A stretch of DNA of 20,951 bases, taken from assembly GCA_014796735.1 (NCBI GenBank), contig JAAVIG010000161.1, positions 1 through 20,951 on the forward strand, given 5' to 3'. This DNA comes from Oscillospiraceae bacterium. Lineage in GTDB: Bacteria; Bacillota; Clostridia; Oscillospirales; Ruminococcaceae. A program made the position numbers and the translations under genes. Positions 1 through 5,091 of this stretch are shown piece after piece. Under the pieces are notes generated by a model that saw only the letters and a program-made list of their open reading frames with translations, was not told the origin of the DNA and made no database searches. The stretch's first letter is position 1; every line of letters starts with the position of its first letter.

Positions 1-261
1 AAGGGCGAGAAAAAGTACATTTACGACCGTCACAATGTAAGAAAGCCCCGCGACAAAGAGGAGATAGGCATAAGCTCGATCCGCGGCGGAACTATCGTAG
101 GCGAGCATGATATTATCTTTGCGGGACACGATGAGGTCATCACCCTGTCACATTCGGCGCAGTCAAGAGAGGTATTTGCGGTGGGAGCCGTCAACGCGGC
201 TGTGTTTTTAAAGGAAAGATCGGCGGGGCTGTACGAGATGTCGGATCTGCTGAAACAGTAA
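1..261 (+). CDS. dapB: 4-hydroxy-tetrahydrodipicolinate reductase, C-terminal part (5' end outside window)
   Basis: Frame 1 is open from the first base to a TAA at 259-261 and encodes the last 86 residues of DapB, the NAD(P)H-dependent reductase of the diaminopimelate/lysine pathway in the cytoplasm. The visible stretch is the end of the C-terminal substrate-binding and tetramerisation domain. It carries the conserved series RGGTIVGEH, IIFAGHDEVITLSH and SREVFAVGA. The catalytic HH/K motif would lie upstream of the window. The gene is truncated by the window edge, not broken. It is followed 79 bp later on the same strand by an ACT-domain protein, so the two probably form part of a lysine-biosynthesis operon. 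Confidence 0.93.
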   Translation, partial: KGEKKYIYDRHNVRKPRDKEEIGISSIRGGTIVGEHDIIFAGHDEVITLSHSAQSREVFAVGAVNAAVFLKERSAGLYEMSDLLKQ

Positions 262-307
262 GAGCTTTCACACACTCCGCTCCACGTATGCTTCTTTTAT
301 AAGGCAT

Positions 308-321
308 ATCCAAGCTTGGAT
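308..321. repeat. 14-bp perfect palindrome in the dapB-ACT spacer
   Basis: ATCCAAGCTTGGAT reads the same on both strands. In RNA it could form a 5-bp stem with an AGCT loop between the two genes. There is no T-tract after it, so it is not a terminator. A processing site or chance palindrome is possible; no function is claimed. Confidence 0.4.
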
Positions 322-340
322 TACGGAAAGGCGAAACGTT

Positions 341-781
341 ATGACAGATATTAAAGTTTTCGAGGGAATAACCTCGGTCTCCTTCAACGAAAGGCTGAAC
401 GGCAGCGTTGCCGCCTTTCGCGTATTCGATAAAATAGGGGCAAACGGTATCGACATAGATATGATCTCTCTTGATCTTGCCCTCAACGACACCCTTTTTG
501 CGGGCTTTACCCTTTCGGACAGCGATTTAGCCAAGCTTTTGCCCCTGCTTAAATCGGAAAATATCACAACTCCCGCCGTAAACTGCGGGAACGTTAAATT
601 TGTTGTAAAATCCGAAGATATGATAAACACTCCCGGCTATGCCGCCAAGGTCTTTTCGGCTTTGGGTTCGGCGGGCTGTGTGCCGCTGCTGGTAACTACC
701 GCCGTTGACGAGATTTCCGTTCTGGTCAGGGACAGCGACAGTGCAGATGTGGGAAAGGCGCTTGAAAAGCTGTTTGTTTAA
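341..781 (+). CDS. ACT domain-containing protein (aspartokinase-like regulatory domain)
   Basis: The gene encodes 146 residues with no catalytic kinase domain. The N-terminal half (VFEGITSVSFNERL..., then FRVFDKIGANGIDIDMIS) has the beta-alpha-beta pattern and the 'FRVFDKIGANGIDID' helix-turn typical of the ACT domains at the C-terminus of aspartokinases. The second half (GYAAKVFSALGSAGCVPLLVTTAVDEISVLV) looks like a second ACT repeat. Such domains bind amino acids and mediate feedback control. The gene starts at ATG 341 behind GGAAAGG at 325-331. Its position right after dapB supports a regulatory role in the aspartate/lysine pathway, which is inference. A hairpin terminator follows at 800-828. 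Confidence 0.8.
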   Translation: MTDIKVFEGITSVSFNERLNGSVAAFRVFDKIGANGIDIDMISLDLALNDTLFAGFTLSDSDLAKLLPLLKSENITTPAVNCGNVKFVVKSEDMINTPGYAAKVFSALGSAGCVPLLVTTAVDEISVLVRDSDSADVGKALEKLFV

Positions 782-799
782 GTAAAAAAAGGTACTTAT

Positions 800-828
800 G
801 GCGGGGTTTTCTGACCTCGCCGATTTTT
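800..828 (+). terminator. Rho-independent terminator or attenuator after the ACT-domain gene
   Basis: GGCGGGGT (800-807) pairs with ACCTCGCC (814-821), with one G-T wobble and a 6-base loop, followed by TTTTT at 824-828. The next gene (MATE) starts only 33 bases later and has no separate promoter that I can see. The hairpin may therefore attenuate rather than fully end transcription. Confidence 0.65.
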
Positions 829-860
829 ACAATCTGTAATCTGAAAAGGAAAACATAAAA

Positions 861-2261
861 ATGAAGGATAAAGGAAAACAGTTTCTTTTTGAGGAAGCCC
901 CGATCTCAAAATCGGTTCTTACCTTAGCGGTTCCTACCGTTATCAGCGCGCTGGTAATGGTAGTTTATAATTTAGCCGATACATATTTCGTAGGCATGCT
1001 GAACGACCCTATCCAGAACTCGGCGGTGACCTTAGCCGCTCCCCTTTTGCTTGCCTTCAACGCTGTAAACAACCTTTTCGGCGTGGGCAGCTCCAGCATG
1101 ATGAGCCGCGCCCTCGGCTCGAAGGATTACGAGACGGTAAGCAAAAGCTCGGCTTTCGGCTTCTACTGCGCACTGTTCAGCGGAATACTTTTCTCGGTAT
1201 TGTACACAGCTTTCAGCGGTTCTTTCTTAAATATTCTCGGCGCCGACTCCGAGACCTCCTTTGCAACGGGAGAATACCTCAAATGGACGGTGACGTGCGG
1301 TGCGGCTCCCGCTATCTTAAACGTAGTTATGGCGTATCTGGTGAGAGCCGAGGGCGCAACGCTCCACGCCAGCATAGGCACTATGAGCGGCTGTATTTTA
1401 AACATAATATTAGACCCGCTGTTCGTGCTTCCTTGGGGCTTGAATATGGGCTCCGCGGGAGCGGGACTTGCTACCTTTATTTCCAACTGCTTCGCCTGTC
1501 TGTACTTTTTCGTGCTGCTGTTTGTAAGGCGCGGCAAAACCTACGTGTGTATCGACCCCAAGATGTTCAAGCCGAAAAAAAGCATTGTCTTCGGCGTCTG
1601 CGCCGTGGGTATTCCCGCTTCGATACAAAATTTGCTTAATGTTACGGGAATGACTGTGTTAAACAACTTTACTTCCTCCTTCGGTCCCGACGCGGTGGCG
1701 GCTATGGGGATAGCCTACAAGGTAAACATGGTTCCGATGAATATCGCCTGGGGCTTTTCGCAGGGCGTTATGCCGCTGATAAGCTACAACTATTCAAGCG
1801 GAAATCACTTCAGAATGAGAAAAGGCGTTACCTTTACGGGAAAGCTGTCGGTAAGCTTTTTAGTTACGGTGTCCGTCTTTTTCTCGATATTTTCCGAAAG
1901 CGTTATCCGCATGTTTATGGACAACGATGTTATTATCGGTTACGGAAGCGCATTTTTGCGGGGCATGTGCTTAGGTCTGCCGTTCCTTTGTATCGATTTT
2001 CTTGCGGTCAACGTGTTCCAAGCCTGTGGAATGGGCAAGAAATCCCTTGTTTTCGCACTGCTGCGAAAAATAGTGCTTGAAATACCCGCGCTGTTTTTGC
2101 TTAATTTCCTGTTCCCGCTTTACGGTCTTGCTTACGCGCAGCTTACCTCGGAATTGGTGCTTGCGGCAGCGGCGGTTATTGTGCTTTGGAAAATGTTTGA
2201 TCGTTTAAAAGCAACGGACGGAGGTCAGGCAGAAAAAACAAATCCCGCCGAAGAAAAATAA
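861..2261 (+). CDS. MATE family efflux transporter
   Basis: The gene encodes a 466-residue integral membrane protein of the multi-antimicrobial extrusion (MATE) family. These are Na+ or H+ antiporters that export cationic drugs and metabolites across the cytoplasmic membrane. About twelve hydrophobic segments are visible in two halves. The N-terminal half starts with the family-typical pattern of a first helix (VLTLAVPTVISALVMVVYNL), then ADTYFVG, then GVGSSSMMSRALG; the second half begins near residue 240 with FGVCAVGIPASIQNLLN. Length and internal twofold symmetry fit the family (about 440-480). The closest relatives are probably the MepA/DinF-like group common in clostridia. ATG 861 follows AAAAGGA. 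The substrate cannot be told from sequence. The C-terminal tail is short, charged and cytosolic. Confidence 0.92.
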   Translation: MKDKGKQFLFEEAPISKSVLTLAVPTVISALVMVVYNLADTYFVGMLNDPIQNSAVTLAAPLLLAFNAVNNLFGVGSSSMMSRALGSKDYETVSKSSAFGFYCALFSGILFSVLYTAFSGSFLNILGADSETSFATGEYLKWTVTCGAAPAILNVVMAYLVRAEGATLHASIGTMSGCILNIILDPLFVLPWGLNMGSAGAGLATFISNCFACLYFFVLLFVRRGKTYVCIDPKMFKPKKSIVFGVCAVGIPASIQNLLNVTGMTVLNNFTSSFGPDAVAAMGIAYKVNMVPMNIAWGFSQGVMPLISYNYSSGNHFRMRKGVTFTGKLSVSFLVTVSVFFSIFSESVIRMFMDNDVIIGYGSAFLRGMCLGLPFLCIDFLAVNVFQACGMGKKSLVFALLRKIVLEIPALFLLNFLFPLYGLAYAQLTSELVLAAAAVIVLWKMFDRLKATDGGQAEKTNPAEEK

Positions 2262-2288
2262 AAAAATAAAATTTGTTAAAAAAACAGC

Positions 2289-2315
2289 TAAAGTTTTTAT
2301 AAAAGCTGCCGATAT
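2289..2315 (+). promoter_or_regulatory. Sigma-28 (FliA/SigD) type promoter
   Basis: TAAA at 2289-2292, a spacer of exactly 15 bases (beginning GTTT), then GCCGATAT at 2308-2315. This agrees with the known flagellar sigma factor consensus TAAA-N15-GCCGATAT at every position. A sigma-A -10 reading (TATAAT at 2313-2318) is embedded in it, but no -35 TTGACA lies 17 bases upstream. Transcription would start near 2322 and give a leader of about 60 bases to the DUF6033-like gene. Confidence 0.75.
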
Positions 2316-2384
2316 AATATACAGGAAATTGTAATACTCACATATAGGCGTTACAGTAAAATCAAGGGGAAAGGAACGAGAAAA

Positions 2385-3122
2385 ATGAACCCAATTAACA
2401 ATAATTTTTCAACCAGCCGCTATAATTCCTACGCAAGTAGAAAAGCGTACACCCACAGAAAGCAAAACGAGATCTCCGAAAACGATATTTTCGGAAAAAA
2501 CAAAACCGATAAGACCGGAACAAACGACACTAACAAGGTAACGGAGCTCTCCAAAAAGGCGCAGTCGGTGCTTGACGCTTTGACCGCCAAATACGGCAGC
2601 AATACAAGCTTCATTGTCCGCGATTTCAGCAGCGATGCGGAGGCGAAATCCATTTTGTCCGACAGCACAAGCGAATTTTCCGTACTCCTTACTCCCGATG
2701 AGCTTGAAAAAATGGCAAACGACAAGAGCTATATGAAAGAAAAGCTTGACGGAATCGACGGTGCCATGCGCATGGCCGAGCAGATCAACGCTCAGTTCGG
2801 ATATACAAGTACGGATAAGGACGGGCTTACCAAAAACGATATTTCCAAGATCGGCGTTTCCTTTGACAATAACGGTAAAATGACCCTTTTTGCCGATCTG
2901 GAAAAAGCAACTAAGGCAAGCAGCGACCGCACGGCGGCTAAGAAGACTTCTGACAGGAAGAACTCCGCCAACTCCAAGTATACCGTTAAGAAAAAAGCCA
3001 CAGTTACCGCTTCTACCACCGAGGAGCTTTTGAAAAAGCTTAAGGGCTTTAGCTGGAAGGACGTTACCGAAACCGTTGAGGCAAAGGACGACAATGGATC
3101 AGCTTGGGACTTCAATGTATAA
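2385..3122 (+). CDS. DUF6033-like protein, probable member of a motility (sigma-28) regulon
   Basis: The gene encodes 245 residues with no signal peptide or membrane segment, so the product is probably cytosolic. Residues 1-60 are polar and low in complexity. Residues about 60-175 form the conserved part (LSKKAQSVLDALTAKYG, SFIVRDFSSDAEAKSIL, FSVLLTPDELEKMA, and GVSFDNNGKMTLFADLEK). The C-terminal 70 residues are Lys/Ser/Thr rich and end with a STTEELLKKLKGFSWKDV segment. This pattern resembles the clostridial DUF6033 family, whose function is unknown to me; the family name is from memory of its motifs. ATG 2385 is preceded by AAGGGGAAAGGA. The gene stands alone between a sigma-28 type promoter and a terminator, which points to coexpression with flagellar and chemotaxis genes. 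Confidence 0.75.
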   Translation: MNPINNNFSTSRYNSYASRKAYTHRKQNEISENDIFGKNKTDKTGTNDTNKVTELSKKAQSVLDALTAKYGSNTSFIVRDFSSDAEAKSILSDSTSEFSVLLTPDELEKMANDKSYMKEKLDGIDGAMRMAEQINAQFGYTSTDKDGLTKNDISKIGVSFDNNGKMTLFADLEKATKASSDRTAAKKTSDRKNSANSKYTVKKKATVTASTTEELLKKLKGFSWKDVTETVEAKDDNGSAWDFNV

Positions 3123-3147
3123 TGCTATAATAACCTACATAAAAAAC

Positions 3148-3179
3148 GCTCCTTTGATTAACAAACGGAGCTTTTTTTC
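3148..3179 (+). terminator. Rho-independent terminator after the DUF6033-like gene
   Basis: GCTCC (3148-3152) pairs with GGAGC (3167-3171). The loop can extend the stem through TTTG/CAAA, with one bulged C. The hairpin is flanked by an A-run on the left and TTTTTTT on the right. Confidence 0.8.
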
Positions 3180-3209
3180 TTTTAGTAGTAAAAAAAATTT
3201 GAAAAATGA

Positions 3210-3239
3210 TTGACAAAGTCCTATTTAATAGGGTATAAT
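3210..3239 (+). promoter_or_regulatory. Sigma-A promoter of the toxin-antitoxin pair with operator in the spacer
   Basis: TTGACA (3210-3215), an 18-base spacer and TATAAT (3234-3239) form a perfect-consensus promoter. The spacer contains the palindrome CCTATTTAATAGG at 3220-3232, with 6-bp arms around a central T. A repressor bound there would block RNA polymerase. The HTH antitoxin encoded downstream is the natural candidate for such autoregulation (inference). Confidence 0.85.
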
Positions 3240-3263
3240 AATATTGAAATAAGGTGACACTAT

Positions 3264-3596
3264 TTGAAAAGAAAATTTATTATGATGCCTGTTTTTGATA
3301 AGCAATGGCGGGATATGGGGCTTGATGATAATGATTTACAAAATCTGCAAATCGAGCTGCTGAACAATCCGCAAATAGGAAGCGTTATTAAGGGAACAGG
3401 CAAGCTGAGAAAAATGCGTTTCGCATTACCGAATAGAGGCAAAAGCGGCTCAATCCGTGTATTGTATGTAGATTTTGTTTTAGCGGAAACAATTTACTTA
3501 ATTTTCGCATATCCTAAAAATGAAAAGGATGATCTGACCGATGTCGAACGAAACAATATTAAGAAGCTGATTGACAAACTTGAACAAACTTTATAA
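3264..3596 (+). CDS. Type II toxin-antitoxin toxin, RelE/HigB family
   Basis: The gene encodes 110 residues. The core LRKMRFALPNRGKSGSIRVL followed by YVDFVLAETIYLIFAYPKNE and DLTDVERNNIKKLIDKL matches the RelE-type family in which R-x-GKSG-x-R and Y-x-KNE are conserved. Members are ribosome-dependent mRNA interferases. The TTG start at 3264 is preferred because AAGGTG (3251-3256) lies 7 bases upstream; an in-frame ATG at 3282 has no such site. The toxin gene comes first and the antitoxin second, as in higBA-type pairs, with a 14-base gap. The DNA is visibly more AT-rich than its neighbours, which suggests horizontal acquisition. Toxicity and the target are not shown by the sequence. Confidence 0.87.
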   Translation: MKRKFIMMPVFDKQWRDMGLDDNDLQNLQIELLNNPQIGSVIKGTGKLRKMRFALPNRGKSGSIRVLYVDFVLAETIYLIFAYPKNEKDDLTDVERNNIKKLIDKLEQTL

Positions 3597-3610
3597 CAGG
3601 AGGTGTTTTT

Positions 3611-3922
3611 GTGAAAGTTTATGACGGAATTATACAGGGCTTGGAAGAAGCGATTGCATATAATGAAGGAAAAATAAAAGCAAGAACAAATACAATGTCT
3701 ATTGAGCCTGTTCCCGATTTTGAGGCAGCGGAAATTAAAAGCATACGGAATGAGCTTGGTATGACACAGGTTTTATTTGCCGGATTTATGGGTGTTTCCA
3801 CTAAAACGGTCGAGGCTTGGGAATCCGGGAGAAATATGCCGAACGGTCCTGCAAGACGAATACTTACAATGTTAAAAGCAGACCCGGCACTTCCCCAAAG
3901 ATTAAATATTATAGCAAAGTAG
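3611..3922 (+). CDS. Type II antitoxin, NadS/HigA-like helix-turn-helix protein
   Basis: The gene encodes 103 residues. The N-terminal part (GIIQGLEEAIAYNEGKIKAR) is the region that in NadS-like antitoxins precedes the DNA-binding domain. Residues about 43-90 form a Cro/C1-type HTH (IKSIRNELGMTQVLFAGFMG, then VSTKTVEAWESGRNMPNGPA). The protein should neutralise the RelE-type toxin encoded just upstream and repress the shared promoter. GTG 3611 is chosen because AGGAGGTG lies at 3598-3605, an almost perfect ribosome binding site. This is stronger than the toxin's site and fits the need for excess antitoxin. AT-rich base use matches the toxin gene. The reading frame is intact. Confidence 0.88.
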   Translation: MKVYDGIIQGLEEAIAYNEGKIKARTNTMSIEPVPDFEAAEIKSIRNELGMTQVLFAGFMGVSTKTVEAWESGRNMPNGPARRILTMLKADPALPQRLNIIAK

Positions 3923-3939
3923 AATCTCAGGGTAACCAC

Positions 3940-4001
3940 TAATACCAATCCCTTTTTTGAACTGAGGGCATTACGTCAGTTCAAAAAAGGGATTGGTATT
4001 A
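3940..4001. repeat. Perfect palindrome with 26-bp arms behind the toxin-antitoxin pair; probable terminator
   Basis: Left arm 3940-3965 is perfectly complementary to right arm 3976-4001, with a 10-base loop (GGGCATTACG). The arms contain CCAATCCCTTTTTTGAACTG and its complement. A T-rich stretch (4002-4019) follows, so the structure can terminate plus-strand transcription. The arms are much longer and cleaner than other terminators here. The outer end ACTAATACC (3938-3946) resembles the ends of the palindromes at 20751-20951, so this may belong to a dispersed palindromic element family. Confidence 0.85.
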
Positions 4002-4029
4002 TATTTTTTATATTTTTTTCAAAAACCTA

Positions 4030-4088
4030 TTGACAAATATATATCGCAGTGCTATACTTAATATATCGAAGTTCGATATATCGCACTG
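4030..4088 (+). promoter_or_regulatory. Promoter and operator array of the PadR-DUF2812 operon
   Basis: TTGACA (4030-4035), a 17-base spacer and TATACT (4053-4058) form the promoter. ATATATCG occurs three times (4039, 4061, 4076). A perfect inverted repeat, ATATATCGAA-G-TTCGATATAT, spans 4061-4081 just downstream of the -10. CAGTG at 4047 and CACTG at 4084 form an additional inverted pair. PadR proteins typically bind such AT-rich palindromes, so autorepression by the adjacent PadR protein is likely. Confidence 0.82.
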
Positions 4089-4125
4089 AAATCTAAAATA
4101 ACATCTCAAAAGGGGTGATGAAATT

Positions 4126-4464
4126 TTGAACGGCAAAATAAATGATGCGCATATAAAAAAGGTATACGTTCCCATGACAGAAACGGGCTTTTATATTTTG
4201 CTGTGCTTAAGGGAGGAAAACCACGGCTACGGCATCGTACAGAAAGTGCAGGAGCTGACCTCGGGCGAGATACTGATCACCCCTGGCACAATGTACGGCA
4301 GCCTGTCCAAAATGGAAAAGGACGGCTTGATAAGATTTATTCGGGAGGAAAACAAAAGAAAAACATACTTAATAACCGAGCTGGGACAGGAAATTCTTGA
4401 TTTGGAAATAAAGAGAATAAAACGCTTATATCAAAATATTACGGAGGAATACACAAATGAGTAA
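4126..4464 (+). CDS. PadR family transcriptional regulator
   Basis: The gene encodes a 112-residue winged-helix repressor. Residues about 17-85 carry the PadR signature: GFYILLCLREENHGYGIVQK, then ITPGTMYGSLSKMEKDGLI, then KTYLITELGQEIL. The C-terminal helix for dimerisation is short, as in the small (subfamily 2) PadR proteins. The TTG start at 4126 sits 10 bases after AAGGGG (4110-4115); the ATG at 4118 is out of frame and runs into a stop. The gene ends inside the next one (8-base overlap), so the two are translationally coupled. It probably represses its own promoter through the ATATATCG/CGATATAT repeats just upstream. The effector is unknown. Confidence 0.92.
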   Translation: MNGKINDAHIKKVYVPMTETGFYILLCLREENHGYGIVQKVQELTSGEILITPGTMYGSLSKMEKDGLIRFIREENKRKTYLITELGQEILDLEIKRIKRLYQNITEEYTNE

Positions 4465-5041
4465 AACCAAAACAATAAAACGGCGCGTAAGGGTTTTCTC
4501 GCCGGTGGACTGGGAAAAGGAAGAGGAATATTTAAAAAAGCAGCACGGCGAGGGCTGGAAATTTGTCAAATTTACCGGCTCACACTACGTTTTTGAGAAA
4601 TGCGAGCCCGAGGACGTTGTTTATCAGCTTGATTTCAAGGGCGATGAAAAGGATATGGACGAGTACATACAGATGTTTAAGGACTGCGGCTGGGAATATT
4701 TGCAGGATATGTACGGTTACAGTTATTTTCGTAAACCTGCTGCCGAGATGAAGGAAAACGAGGATGGCATTTTTTGTGATAACGAATCAAGGCTTGAAAT
4801 GCTCAAAAATATATACCGCAGGAGAATATCTCCCCTTTTCGTTATATTCTTTTGTATAATCATACCCCAATTGGTGTCACAGACCCTTCAAGCAAGAGTT
4901 CACGCGGAGCAGGGCGGTGAGCTGTACTGGGCTCCGAAGATCTTAAGCATCGTTTTTGTGATCCTGTTTGTGCTTTACTTAGCGATTTTTATTAAATTCG
5001 GGATAGGTCTTTGGAAATTCAAAAAATCAATTGGCAAATAA
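4457..5041 (+). CDS. DUF2812 domain-containing membrane protein
   Basis: The gene encodes 194 residues. Residues about 8-100 match the DUF2812 pattern (RVFSPVDWEKEEEYLKKQHG, GWKFVKFTGSHYVFEKCEPE, then CGWEYLQDMYGYSYFRKP), a soluble N-terminal domain of unknown function. Two membrane segments follow at about 124-144 (SPLFVIFFCIIIPQLVSQTL) and about 158-185 (ILSIVFVILFVLYLAIFIKF), with a short external loop between them. The start at ATG 4457 has GGAGG at 4443-4447 and overlaps the PadR stop. PadR-DUF2812 pairs are common in Firmicutes, and the regulator is thought to control the membrane protein. The actual function is not known. Confidence 0.88.
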   Translation: MSKTKTIKRRVRVFSPVDWEKEEEYLKKQHGEGWKFVKFTGSHYVFEKCEPEDVVYQLDFKGDEKDMDEYIQMFKDCGWEYLQDMYGYSYFRKPAAEMKENEDGIFCDNESRLEMLKNIYRRRISPLFVIFFCIIIPQLVSQTLQARVHAEQGGELYWAPKILSIVFVILFVLYLAIFIKFGIGLWKFKKSIGK

Positions 5042-5049
5042 AAAAATAA

Positions 5050-5089
5050 AATCAAAACCCCTTTCGCCTCAGCGGAAGGGGTTTTGATT
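5050..5089. terminator. Bidirectional terminator between DUF2812 gene and the giant LRR gene
   Basis: An 18-bp stem (AATCAAAACCCCTTTCGC paired with its complement, one G-T wobble) closes a CTCA loop. A-runs flank it on the left and T-runs on the right, so it works in both directions. It lies between the stop at 5041 (plus) and the stop at 5092 (minus) of two convergent genes. Confidence 0.9.
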
Positions 5090-5091
5090 AT

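Noticed and set aside
268..630. Minus-strand frame opposite the ACT-domain gene
   Set aside because: It is antisense to a gene with clear ACT-domain motifs and a good ribosome binding site, and has no recognisable product.
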